A stretch of DNA of 64,000 nucleotides from Smallanthus sonchifolius (GCA_023525975.1 CM042032.1:76344260-76408259), one strand, 5' to 3'. Counted from the stretch's first letter, positions 45,026-56,532 are shown. Program-made: numbers and translations. Notes: a model not told the origin generated them from the letters alone.

Positions 45026-45431
45026 AAGGTTTAGTCATAAATCATTAATAAAAGCTCGCATCATTCATTCATCGATCCATAATTCATTGATTTTTAAAAC
45101 TTATAGATTAGTGTTTACAGTGGTGGGAATATCTTTATGGTTTAACCCGAGCTTTGATATACTTTGAGATGGGATTAGGCTGAGTCATAACTTTCTGAGT
45201 GTGAGACCCATAGATAGACTGACTGCTTTTTTAATAATAGGATAGTAGATCACATAATTGGGGGCTCTATAGGTCGGTGGTTGGGTTTAATCAGATAGAA
45301 ATACCGATTGTTACAATTAACGTGTTATGAGAATCTGTGTTGTGTAAAATGAAAGTATAGATAGCAAGTTTCTGATTATAATTCCATTGCATAATTCTTT
45401 TTCGGGACTCAAAAGTTCAAGTGTGGGGATG

Positions 45432-46505
45432 TGATGTAGGGTCATATATCCCATGTTTAAGTGTCGGTTTTGTATAGTTTTATGCGTTTTACTTTGTATA
45501 TCGAGTTGGTTTTATGTTGGTATTTGTATTTGTGTCTATTACATGTTAAAGTGCTAAATGAGCAGACAACGAAGCATAATTAAGAAGACACGAAAGTACA
45601 GGGGGTCAAAGAGCAAAAAGAAGAAAATCATGAAAATTGGATCTTCGCGCCACGCGAAGACCTAGAGGAAAATCTCGCGACACGCGAGGAAATCAGAAAT
45701 CAGCCCGACTACTTTGTCCTTCGTGCCACGCGAAGGACTGGCCATGGATCTTCGCGACACGAGAAGGGCCGGTGGATAATAAAAAAAGCCCTAATTCTAA
45801 TTAAAAGGAAATCCAACCCTAATTCGCAAATAACTTTCATTCAGCCGATTTCAGAACAACCAAGGGCGATTTTCAGAGGCAAGAGCAGTTCCGGATCAAG
45901 TATTGAAGCTATGCTCGCGTATCTGACAAGCATGCGTGGCTAAGCTGCGTGTGGCTTTCTCTCGGCCTATGGTTCATTTAGGTTTTTGTGTTTGATTCAG
46001 TTTGTTTACGATTGGGACATGTTATTTTGTGACAATAACTTGATAGTTTGATGTATTAGTTGATTTGAACAATTTATTTGAATGCTTTGAGTTTGCTTGC
46101 TTTACAACTGTGTTCGGTTGATGACAAAACCTAGTAGCAGGGTTGGGTGACTAAAGGGGGTAACTTGGTATTCATAAATTGGGTGATTAAATTGTACTGG
46201 TTTGTGACGAAACTAGTGGTATAGGTTTTCTGACAAAGAATCTGTCTTCAATTACTGTCTCAACTCAACACTATGTCTACGTGGTGTCCATTGAACAACT
46301 GAATTTTACCTAAACCTAGAACCTGAAGTTTGGAGGGAGTTACATCTTTATTTGATCTGTGTTTTCATTCTAAATTACTAATCTAAGCAATTAAACTTTT
46401 CACTGATTCCCTGTGGATTCGACAACCTTACTTTCCTGTCTACAGTCCAAGGTAGATAAGCAGTAGTTTTATAAGTGTTTTTGATTCATCTTGACGTAGC
46501 GATCA
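45432..46505 (+). mobile_element. 3' LTR of the Athila-like element
   Basis: 1074 bp, the same length as the 5' LTR, ending GCGATCA before TSD CCCGC. It contains palindromes at 45645-45765. Confidence 0.92.
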
Positions 46506-46899
46506 CCCGCTGACACTTTGCAACCCTGTTTTAAAAGAAGTGCAATTTGCCATCCCATGGTATACTTTCTCTTTCTTAATGAGTCCCTCCGTCAAGATTC
46601 CGTCTTAATACCCGTTAATGAGAAGGGTATTCCGGTACATTTTCCCCCTGATGTCTCTCTATATCCCTGTGGTTTTGTAAGCTTCTGAAAGTCGTGCCTG
46701 ATGAAAGTGTTTGATCGTGGAGGATGCTTGTGTTTCCGGTTACAAGATGCAAACCTGTCTGTATCGTCAATAATCAAATTTAATATCAAATTACGAAATG
46801 GAAGAAAATAAGAATCAGAATATTATCAAATCTGTTCATTCCGATAATTAACATAACTATTCAATCAGATATCGTACGTTGACATTGAAATCCAATTCG

Positions 46900-47305
46900 G
46901 TGACCGGAGATTTTGGATCTGAGGTAGAAACAAGCAAATATTACACAAGGTTACAAAATGGAGCCCCATTGGCCATTGGAGCACTAATTCTCTTCGTCTT
47001 GGTATTCACTCATCAGTCTCAGCTTCTCCTTTGATTCAGATCCCATCAGATTGCTATTTCCACACAAACCCACCATCACCAACTCACTTTCCGACAGCCA
47101 CCGGACCACGTGCAGACTTATGGATCCCGTCGGCAACGTCAACAGCTCATCATCACCACCGCTTACCACCATAGTATTCCCACCCAACCTCAACTGCAAC
47201 CACGATCGAACGGAAGATAAACAGATAAACGAGATGGATTTCTTCTCCGATAAAAAAACACGAAGAAGATCGTTCACGATTGCCTGTTTCTACCTTAGAG
47301 GGTAG
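46900..47305 (-). pseudogene. Gene-like fragment inside the long-TIR element
   Basis: The - strand frame 47277-46984 reads WLQLRLGGNTMVVSGGDDEL ... HVVRWLSESELVMVGLCGNS and ends LRLMSEYQDEEN. The text looks like ordinary coding sequence with good composition, unlike the AT-rich DNA around it, but I do not recognise the family. Position between TIRs suggests a host fragment captured by a Pack-MULE-type element. The + strand frame 47051-47305 is probably its shadow. Confidence 0.35.
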
Positions 47306-47831
47306 TAATGGTTAAAATCTTGTGGGTCTATCAGAATTGACTGAAGGAATCTTCTTGATCTGGAAAAAGTCTTTTGTAGAGGGAGAAAACCTTTATTTTG
47401 AGAGAGAGAGGGGGGGGGAGAATAAGACAATGTTTGGTGAATTCTATTCGTTTATCTTTCTACTGTACACAACACATATTAGGGACTTTTTTTCCTATGA
47501 AAATTAGGGCTCAAATGTGAAACTAAGGAAAAAATGACTTTTACCACATAAATGGACGGATTTATTGACGAAATCTTGACGGAGGGACTCATTAAGAAAG
47601 AGAAAGTATACCATAAGGTGGCAAATTGAACTTCTTTTAAAATAGGGTTGCAAAATGTCAGCGGACATAAACCACAAGGGTGCACTTTACTCTAAAAAAT
47701 TTTCAAAAATTAGGGGGGTTATATATGTCTTGGGCAGAAATTTCCAAAGAAAAAAGGATTAAATTGCTAGATTCTAGGAATGAACTAAGCGTGAAGGTTT
47801 TATAAAAATATCTAGCCTTATATATTAAAAA

Positions 47832-48339
47832 CTAGGTTAGAATCCCGTGTATTACACGAGTTGATAAAATATAATATTATATACTTAATAATAAAAAAAT
47901 TATATCTTTAAAAATCCGTGAATTACACTGGTTGAATAAAATTCTTAAATTTTTATGTACATCTTATAAGTGGAAAAATGTATTATGTATATTAATGATT
48001 TTTTTTAAAAAGTTAAAAAATATGTAAAAATTAATATATGATTGTTTTTTGAAAATAAATTAATTTTTATTTAATATAATTTGACTTACATTAACTATTT
48101 GGTTAAAAAAAATTACATAATTAAATTTTAAAGTTTCTTAAAATAAGAGATAATTTTTAAAATAAGAGATAATTTAAAATAAATGTGTTTTATTAATATA
48201 ATTAATACTTTCTTTAAAAACAAATCATTATTAAAAAAAGAGGTGTATTTAATAAGATAGATAAGCAGGAAAAAATGGTGAGAAGAGATATCGAGTCGAC
48301 ACGTGGCATAAAAGATTTTTATTTATTATATAGTATAGA
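47832..48339 (-). mobile_element. Non-autonomous Helitron
   Basis: - strand start TCTATACTATATAATAAATA (48339) and end CTAG (47832) preceded by the hairpin region CTCGTGTAATACACGGG. A second hairpin-like ATCCGTGAATTACACTGG follows at 47915-47932. 508 bp. The base after the 5' end is not the expected one, so that flank has changed. AT-rich DNA without genes follows to 48850. Confidence 0.8.
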
Positions 48340-48859
48340 ATGGTTTAATTAAAGGTTTTAATTAAAAAATATAACTAGGTAAATAATTATTTGGTATTAA
48401 TTATTATTGTTATATGTAGGGATTTTTATATATATTAAATGGTAAATTTTATAAAAACCTTAATTTTATATAAATCCATGTAACATTTATTTAAGTTGTA
48501 TTATTAGGTATTATTTTTAATATTTATATATGTTTGACATTGATATTCACTTTCAAATAAGTATAAACTTTTACTATTAAGTGTTGTTCTTATTTTTATA
48601 AACGGAACATCTTATACAAGTGTTTTAGGTTTATAAATACGTGAGTGCGCGTGATTACGCATGTGTAAGGTTTTACTTATATAATTATAAGTTCATAATT
48701 TATGTAGGTAATATTTATTTAAGTAACTCTTAGTGTAATATGTTGCGTATGGTATATCCCCGGGTTCCATACTGGAATCAAGTCGGGTATGATTAGAATC
48801 GTAATTATTACGTATAATCGTTTGAGTTTTAAAGTTGATTTATTTTTAATGAGTTTTTG

Positions 48860-48990
48860 GATAGTTGGGCCAAGCCCAATAATTCATGTATGGACCAAAT
48901 CCAATAATTCATAAGTGGGCCAAGCCCATTGACTCGTGGATATGCCAAGCCCGATAACTCACAGATGGGCCAAGCCCATTGGGCCTTGTT
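48860..48990. repeat. Diverged tandem repeat, GGGCCAAGCCC units
   Basis: Four to five units of about 31 bp (TGGGCCAAGCCCAATAATTC, ATGTATGGACCAAATCCAAT, GTGGGCCAAGCCCATTGACTC, ATGCCAAGCCCGATAACTC, ATGGGCCAAGCCCATTGGGCC). Confidence 0.85.
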
Positions 48991-49530
48991 TGTAGCCAGT
49001 TTTTGTGTCATGAATTTCTATACCGGTATCCGTCTATGTATGTGTCATTTATGTCTTCTAATACATATATATATATATGATAAAAAAATTATGGCCCTAA
49101 AATTGGGGTTGTTACAGTTTACCCCGTATAGAGGACTTCCTTATGGTTGGCCCGGCCTGTGCATGACTCTTGGCATCTCAAGTGTATCGCATTAGAAAAC
49201 ATCCCTCTTCTTATGTGCAATCACCTTTAAGCACCATGCATAAAAACATACATTTATACCATCATCATTGTTAGAAGTCGATTCCCACTTGTGACATTTT
49301 CGAGTTCCAAAGCCTTGCCGACCAGACCCGTTGCGACTAGGTTCGAGTCTCAAAACGATTCCACTGTCTTCTATTAATACCTGGTAAGCAATTCCAGTCG
49401 AAAACACGGCAATCGCCCGTGAGTTACCGGGCAAACCCAGTGTCCTCGGACACGATTTGCCGGTCACCGAGGACCAGCGACCAGACTTGCTGTTGTGTAT
49501 TTAAATTATCCAATACACACATAACCAACG
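48991..49530. other. Non-coding DNA with a possible LTR end
   Basis: At 49098-49118 CCTAAAATTGGGGTTGTTACA looks like the 3' end of a gypsy LTR. Its 5' end was not found. The rest holds no gene. Confidence 0.4.
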
Positions 49531-49612
49531 ATGGGCAGTAGCCCGGCTGGTTATGCGTGTGTGTGTTTGAGTTATAGGTCGCGGGTTCGAATCCGGTTGG
49601 CCTTCGGCCCAA
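49530..49612 (+). mobile_element. tRNA-like SINE fragment
   Basis: GGGCAGTAGCCCGGCTGGTTATGCG has an A-box-like core, and CGCGGGTTCGAATCCGG (49579-49595) is a perfect B box. The sequence then runs GGCCTTCGGCCC to a T-run. It does not fold into a full tRNA with an anticodon arm, so a SINE or tRNA-derived repeat is likelier than a functional tRNA gene. Confidence 0.5.
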
Positions 49613-50131
49613 TCTTTTTTACTTCTGTTTTCATTTTATTTATTTTATTTAATTATCTTAACTTATCTAAATATTCTTTTTATACAATAAAGACTAAAAC
49701 AAGTCGGTTTACTCGTTCGTTTATTTCGGAAACCATTAAAATTCTTTTATACCTATTTAATTCACAAGAATTTTTATAAAATAATAAATACTAAATTTTA
49801 ATAAATTTGTTAAAATAATTTCAACTTGTAAAAAAAGAATATATATAATGATGACAAAAAAAATAAATAAATAAAAACTTTTATAAAATACTTAATAACT
49901 ACTTAATTAAAAATGTAATATTTTAACAATATATATATATATATTTATAAGTTAAAGTTTTACAAAACCATTATCATTTTTCCTACCGTATTTTATACAA
50001 ATAAATATTAAGGAATATTAAAACCTATATACATTTAAATACAAATACACACATATAAGCATACAATAATACCCAATTATCTACATAGGGTATCAACGTG
50101 ATTAGACTACAGCATCCTTATCACCTACACG
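49613..50131. other. AT-rich DNA left of the young chromovirus
   Basis: No gene. The part next to 50131 should be the left half of the LTR that resumes at 59079, because the young element inserted there. The start of that LTR could not be fixed. Confidence 0.4.
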
Positions 50132-52115
50132 TGTAACATCCCAAAAATGTCGAGAAATAAAGTTAACGAGTTCAAGCGGGCCGAAGTCGGGTCGGGTCAG
50201 TCGCGAACCGGGCTTGGGGAGGTCTCCCCTATAAATAGCCAAGGTCACCACATGTTCCTCTCATTTGCAACTTTTAGAGAGAGAAACCGTAGAGAGAGAA
50301 AGTTGGCGGATCGACCCGAGACTTCAGCAAAGTGTTATTCCATAACTCGTGAGAAGAACCTCCGGATCATAAACTCGATTCAGGTAACGATCCGACCTAA
50401 ATCTGAGTTTTAGTTCGTTTTTGGGTTTTTCGGGTTTTGGGTGAAAAGGTAAGGTGTGAACGGATGAAACTGAAAGATAATCATGGATTCGAGTTCCTTA
50501 ATGGAAAACGAACGTTTTGAATGCAACAGGTTCAGGATCTTGACATGATCAGACCCGAATGCGAAAGTTAGGGTTTTCGCGAAGAACAGGTCGTGCGCAC
50601 TTGCTAAGTGCGCACAGAGCAGGTCCTGCGCACTTGCTAAGTACGCAGGAGGAGGGTCCTGCGCACTTGCTAAGTGCGCAGGAGGAAGGACCTGCGCACT
50701 TGCTAAGTGCGCAGGAAGCAGGGTCTGCGCACTTACTAAGTGCGCAGACATCAGAACTGGTTCAGTGAAGTTAGTATGTTAGAATGATTAAACCGTTAGA
50801 GTCGGGATTGGTCTGATGTGTATTTAACTAATCAATTCAGATCGGAAGTGACGTTGTTGGACCTTCGTTTAGGACAACCCATATTAGCGTATCAGGTGAG
50901 TTCTAGAGCCCTCTTTTAAATGTTTTGTTAATGTTTTTGGGCTGGTGTGCATACTTACGAAATGGTGTTTAACGAAATGATGTTTTACGAAATGATGTTT
51001 AACGAAATGATGTTTTAACGAAACGATGTTTACGAAAGGAAAGGTTTTGAAGTGTTTTTGCCAAAAAGGGTTACGAATGTTTTACGAACGGTCTAAATGA
51101 GGAAATGTTTAATGAGAAGAGAAAGAGGTAAAGGTTTTAAAGAAGTCATTACAAATCTAATCTGTCGAATGAATGGAATTGACGAATGAAGTCTGGGAAA
51201 TGAGATTCCCAGCCTTGTGGTAGATTATGGACAGCGAGCCATAGTTGCCACAAGAACAACAGGGGCATTGCCTCTGTGGCATGTCAATGGATATGATGTT
51301 GTACAACTGGTAAAGGGAGTAACGACGGTTACTCAGGGGTTAACGTGACCCTATGTAAGGTTAAATTATGATCCGACGGTGTCATTGGCCGTGATCCGTG
51401 GCCGTCGATGGAAGTTGTCGGTTTATGGACATGAGAGCCATAAGGGCAACTGAATGGGTATTGTCGGTCCTCGCGCAGTTAGCCTTGGGGGCAATACCAA
51501 AATGGGAATTGACGGAATGTATGGTATTGTCGGTCTTCGTGCAGTTAAGCCTTAGGGGCAATACCATACTGAATGACGGAACGAAGGGTAACACAGATTT
51601 AGATAATAATGTGTGACTTAAATGAATGTTAAAAGTTTTAATGAACGATCCGTTTAACGGTGTTTATGATTATGATGTTGATGATGATATGGGTACGAAA
51701 CCTTTTTAAAGATGTTAGATTATTACATGCTTTTGTGAAAGGTTTTACTAAATGAATGATACGTTTTTGGCAAATGTTGAGGTTAAAGTTTTTATGAAAT
51801 GCTAGAACTCACCAGCGTAGCTGACTTTTTAGTATGCACATTCAGGTTAAGGCAGGTATGGACGATGGACGGTGACGCTTGGCAAGCGAGAAGAGTTACC
51901 CGGTCGATCATGAAGACTGGCATCCCGTTAGGAGTTGTTTATGTTAATTTTATGTAATTATGTTTTAAACAATGTTTACGCTTCCGCATGTATGAACAAT
52001 GATGACGTTATGTTTGAATGAAATTTTCCGCTGCGTTATTTGATATTCATGTTTAAGAACTGTTTGTGAATGAGTAAATCCAACGGGTGAGGCCTCCCGG
52101 GTTTGGGGCCTTACA
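50132..52115 (+). mobile_element. 5' LTR of the young chromovirus
   Basis: It carries a TATA box (CTATAAATAG, 50229-50238) so transcription should start near 50260. The five-unit hairpin array (50593-50748) would then lie about 330 bases into the transcript. The rest has diverged ATGTTT(A)ACGAA repeats (50960-51030) and no coding. Confidence 0.95.
50593..50748. repeat. Tandem palindrome array, 5 units of 33 bp, core GCGCACTTGCTAAGTGCGC
   Basis: Each unit has a palindrome with about 10-bp arms and loop GCT, then a 12-bp spacer such as GGAGGAGGGTCC. Units carry single arm changes (for example GTACGC in unit 2). The period is a multiple of three, so both strands stay open and encode 11-residue repeats (GPAHLLSAQEE on +). 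I do not treat these as genes. Confidence 0.97.
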
Positions 52116-52445
52116 AGTTGGTATCAGAGCAATAGTTTGAGAGATTCGGACACTCCCAGTGTCTGAACTTAAACTTTGAATGGGACCGAAAGCGGATGCC
52201 AGTACGGGTAACTCGAGCCACAGCATCAGGTATGAAAAGTAGAGTATATGTATGTAGTATGCCTTAGAAAGAGTTAGGAAAGGACTTGTGTTCTGATGAA
52301 ATCACAAAGGTGGTCAAATAGAAATCGAAAGGTAGTGTAATGGTTAATTGCAGATGGCCAGTGTATATTAACATCTTACAGTACTTATTGAATTTTATTT
52401 GTTAACTAGCGTGATGACATTGGATTTCTTGTCTTATAGAACGAA

Positions 52446-55400
52446 ATGGCGAGGAGAGGGAACGGAAGGCGTGGTGGCCATACCGGTGGTCGTACCGGCG
52501 GTCGAAATGGTGGGCGTGGCAGGATTCCTGCGCGCCAAGAGCACAGCGAAGAAGGAAGTGTCCACACTGAACCGACGGTTAGTGTGCATGGAACTGAACA
52601 GACACAAGTGGCAGAACAACCTTTCACTTTTGAACCAGAAGTGAAAGCAGCCATAGCTCGAGAGTTCTCCGAGTTGATGAAGAATTCTCTGCCAAGTCTG
52701 TTGGCTGAAGCATTAAAGAAAGTTAGTGGGGAAGGCGGATCTAGTGCGGCAACTGGTGCGCAGAACAACGAGACCGACAACGCACCGCCTGCTCGCGGAT
52801 GCGACTATAAGTCCTTTAAGGCATGTGACCCGCCGGTCCTGACTGGGAAGAAGGACGCGGTGGCTACTTTTGATTGGGTAATACGTATGGAAGCCGCCAT
52901 CCGTCTGAGCGAGTGTCGAGCTAATCAAGTAGTGAAGTTTGCTGCTAACTCCTTGAGGGAAGAAGCATCCCACTGGTGGGAAGGTGTACGCCAGGCTACG
53001 GGGGATGAGGTTGTTGACTCGATGATGTGGGCTGACTTGAAAACTTTGGTGATCAAGAATTTCTGCCCGAGGAACGAGATTAAGAAGGTAGAGAGGGAAT
53101 TTCTGGGTTTGAAGGCCGGGAGCATGACGCACCGGCAGTACACAACCCGATTCAATGAACTGGCACGTCTGGTGCCACATCTTGTTACGACGGAGGAGAG
53201 AAAAATTTCCTGCTACATTCAAGGGTTGCCGGACCAGGTCCGCACCTATGTTAAGGCAAACGCCCCTACTACCTATGATTCGGTAGTAGAACTGAGCGGC
53301 GTAGTATTTGATGATCTGGCACTGAATGTCGTCGCCATCGAGGAACCAAAGAAGAGACCGAGCTTCTCAAACAAGCGAACTGGTGGAAAGATGTTTGGGG
53401 CTCGCGATAAAAGGGCTCGGGTGGATGAGCCGACTGTTTGTAGGAAGTGTGGAAAGGAGCATGTAGGTGAATGTAGACTGGGATCTAACTTGTGCTTTAA
53501 GTGTGGTAAGACAGGGCACTACTCCCGTGAGTGCACACAACACTACAAGTGCTATAACTGTGGGGATGCCGGTCATCTGAGCCGGGAATGCACAAAACCA
53601 AGAATGGGTGAAGCCGGGAAGGGGAAAGGCCCGGAGAAGAGGGAAGAGAGGCCCCGAGCAAAGACTCGTGCGTACGCGCTGACGCAAGACCAGGCCAGAA
53701 TGGACCCCGACGTGGCGTCAGGTACGTTCGTCCTTGACAACACTCTTGTTTCTGTGTTATTTGATTCGGGTGCCAGTAAGAGTTTTATATCTGCGACTTT
53801 TTGTAAGAGAGTGAAGTACGCTGTCAGTATACTAGAAAGGGCCTTTAGCGTAGAAACCGCTGAGGGTAGAACTGCGAGAGTGACCGAGGTAGTTGATAAC
53901 TCTACGATAAAGATAGAAGGTCATAGGTTCCCTGTCAGATTGTTTGTTATGGTTTTGGGAGGGTTTGATGTCGTGCTGGGTATGGATTGGTTAACTGCCA
54001 ACGAAGCACAAATCATATGTAAACGAAAGATAATCCGACTCAAGGCTCCGGATGGTAGCAAAGTCGAGGTTTTTGGAGATCGTGACGTCCCGATGCCAAA
54101 CGTCATCTCGATGATTAAGGCAACATATTACTTGAGGCGCGGATGCGAGGCTTATCTGGTGTACGTGATTGACAAGTGTAAGGAAGTGAAGGAACTAGAC
54201 GATGTACCCGTGGTACGCGAGTACCCGGAGGTGTTTCCAGAGGATTTGCCTGGGATACCACCCGACAGAGAGATTGAGTTCCGAATCGACTTAGTACCAG
54301 ATGCCCAGCCCGTGGCTAAGGCTCCATATCGACTAGCACCAGTGGAAATGAAAGAACTTATGGTACAACTAGACGAGTTACTTGAGAAAGGATTTATCCA
54401 ACCAAGCATCTCACCTTGGGGTGCTCCGGTGTTGTTCGTAAAGAAGAAAGACGGTTCGATGAGAATGTGTATTGATTATCGCGAGTTGAACAAACGTACC
54501 GTGAAGAACAAGTACCCGTTACCAAGGATCGACGACCTGTTCGATCAATTACAAGGCGCAAGTTGGTTCTCAAAGATCGACCTTCGATCCGGGTACCATC
54601 AGTTGAAGGTGAGGGAAGAAGACATACCGAAAACGGCATTTCGCACACGTTATGGACACTTTGAGTTCCGCGTAATGTCTTTTGGATTGACGAACGCCCC
54701 TGCAGCGTTCATGGATTTGATGAATAGGGTGTGTCGACCGATGTTGGATCGATCGGTAATAGTGTTCATCGATGACATCCTTATATACTCCAAGAATGAG
54801 GGTGATCACGCGTGTCACTTAAAGGAAGTATTGGAAGCTCTGAAGAAGGAGAAGTTGTATGCTAAGTTCTCCAAATGTGCGTTCTGGCTTAGGGAAGTCC
54901 AATTCCTAGGTCACGTCATTAACCCGAACGACATTATGGTTGACCCAGCAAAGATAGTGACGGTAAGGGAATGGGACATTCCTAAGACGCCAACTGAAAT
55001 CCGCAGTTTCTTGGGATTGGCAGGCTACTATCGGAGATTCATCCAGGATTTCTCAAAAATAGCTTCGCCATTGACAAAGTTGACTCGGAAAGAGGTAAAG
55101 TACGAATGGGGTTCGACCCAGGATGAGGCGTTTAAGGAATTGAAAGAGAAGCTAACCCAAGCTCCAGTCTTGGCCCTTCCCGAAGGCAGTGAAGACCTGG
55201 TGGTATACTCTGACGCGTCGGGTCAGGGATTGGGGTGTGTGTTGATGCAACGCGGTAGAGTGATTGCGTATGCGTCGCGGCAGTTGAAAGTTCACGAAGT
55301 CAACTATCCGACTCATGATTTGGAACTTGCTGCTGTCGTATTTGCATTGAAAATCTGGAGGCACTACCTGTACGGGGTGAAGTTTACTATTTACTCCGAC

Positions 55401-56516
55401 CATAAAAGTTTGAAGTACTTCTTCGAACAAAAGGAGCTTAATACGAGGCAGAGACGATGGTTGGAACTCCTGAAGGATTACGACTGTGAGATCATGTACC
55501 ATCCTGGAAAGGCAAACGTGATGGCTGACGCTCTAAGCCGAAAGGATGCGCCTACTCCTATTAGAGTGAAAGTTTGCCAGTTGGTGGTAACATCGGATGT
55601 GATGAGCGAAATCGAAAGGGCTCAAGATGAGGCACTTAAAGAAGAAAACATAAAGAAGGAAAGAATGGTTGGCCAACAAGACAAGTTGGAATATAACACC
55701 CTTGGTGTTAAAACACGTTATGGACGGGTATGGATACCTATGGGTGGCGAACTTAGAACCAAAATCTTGGATGAGGCTCATAAGTCTCGTTACTCTATCC
55801 ATCCCGGTACCAACAAAATGTACCAAGACCTGAAGAAGGACTACTGGTGGCCTGGAATGAAATGTGATGTAACGAAGTATGTAAGCAAGTGTTTGACTTG
55901 CTCGCAAGTAAAGGCTGAACACCAGAAACCGTATGGAAAGATCCAACCACTTGATATACCAGAATGGAAGTGGGAACACATTACCATGGACTTCATAACC
56001 AAGCTACCCCGCACAGCTAAAGGTCATGACACCATTTGGGTAATTGTGGACCGATTAACGAAGAGTGCTCATTTCCTACCTATTCGCGAGACGTTCTCGT
56101 CGGAAAGGTTAGCAGAAGTGTTTATCAACGAAGTAGTAGCACGGCATGGGATGCCTTTGACGATCGTATCTGACCGGGACACACGATTCACATCGAGGTT
56201 CTGGAAAAGATTTCATGAGGCGATGGGCACAAGGCTTAATATCAGCACGGCATACCACCCGCAAATGGATGGTCAGTCCGAAAGGACCATTCAGACATTG
56301 GAAGATATGCTCCGTGCTTGTATTATCGACTTCGGTGGCAGTTGGGACAGTCATCTGCCGTTAGCCGAATTCTCCTACAACAATAGTCATCACACGACTA
56401 TAGGCATGCCGCCTTACGAAATGTTGTATGGTAGAAGATGCAGGACCCCGGTTTGTTGGGGTGAGATTGGACAGAAGGAGCTAGGAAGTCTGGAAAGAAA
56501 CGTCGGAAAGGTTTGA
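52446..56516 (+). pseudogene. Chromovirus gag-pol polyprotein, near-intact (1356 codons)
   Basis: Order of domains: RG-rich N-terminus (1-30), Retrotrans_gag capsid domain (about 120-270), two CCHC zinc knuckles (350-363, 369-382) after a CRKC-type one (332-343), protease with FDSGAS (439-444), RT (about 610-800) with FIDD (774-777), RNase H (917-1035; first Asp in YSDAS), integrase zinc site (H1112, H1119, C1149, C1152) and DDE core (D1182, D1243, E1279). All these residues are present. The protein makes the particle, copies the RNA and inserts the DNA; chromoviruses target heterochromatin. The frame ends prematurely after about codon 1350 because of a small indel near 56490. The rest continues at 56533. 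The start ATG lies 330 bases after the LTR. The ORFs seen on the opposite strand here are shadows. Confidence 0.95.
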
Positions 56517-56532
56517 TCAAATCAAAGCTCGA

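Larger units (their letters stand above)
43324..45431 (+). other. 3' non-coding region of the Athila-like element
   Basis: About 2.1 kb without genes. It holds four palindromes (43799-43935), a polypurine-like AAGTTTGGGGAGGGGAGG (44289-44306), diverged 80-90-bp repeats (44810-45025) and, directly before the 3' LTR, a second purine tract. Two purine tracts are known from Athila relatives. Confidence 0.7.
40633..46505 (+). mobile_element. Complete Athila-like LTR element without RT or integrase
   Basis: Two 1074-bp LTRs (40633-41706, 45432-46505; TGATGTAGGGTCA...GATCA) are flanked by the exact 5-bp TSD CCCGC (40628-40632, 46506-46510). Inside are a tRNA-Asp primer site (41710-41727), a zinc-knuckle gag piece, a damaged protease, and about 2.1 kb of 3' non-coding DNA with palindromes and a polypurine tract (GTGTGGGGATG, 45421-45431). 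The LTRs differ by about 5% in their first 390 bp. It is a non-autonomous element, 5873 bp long, related in layout to 1630-7445. Confidence 0.93.
40598..47696. mobile_element. Long-TIR DNA element, split by the Athila-like LTR element
   Basis: The right arm (about 47555-47696), when inverted, matches 40598-40632 and then, across the inserted LTR element, 46506-46610. The shared text includes GTGGTTTAT, CCGCTGACA(C/T)TTTGCAACC and GGTATACTTTCTCTTTCTTA. TIRs are about 130-145 bp. Without the 5.9-kb insertion the element is about 1.2 kb. Its interior (46620-47550) contains a gene-like fragment. Flanks AAAAAAAAT and CTAAAAAAT may be a worn 9-bp TSD, suggesting a Mutator-type (Pack-MULE-like) element. 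Confidence 0.7.

Noticed and set aside
49541..49612. Functional tRNA gene
   Set aside because: A perfect B box is present, but no consistent cloverleaf with anticodon arm could be drawn; a SINE or tRNA-derived repeat fits better.
50593..50748. CRISPR-like array (regular repeats with short spacers)
   Set aside because: Spacers are near-identical 12-mers, the repeats are tandem palindromes inside an LTR, and the host is a plant.
51382..51616. Opposed 70-72 residue frames found twice (also 58340-58574)
   Set aside because: Both copies are in the LTRs of the young chromovirus and mirror each other on the two strands; there is no evidence of coding.
55152..55979. Antisense frames of 116 and 148 residues
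   Set aside because: Shadows of the chromovirus RNase H and integrase coding on the + strand.
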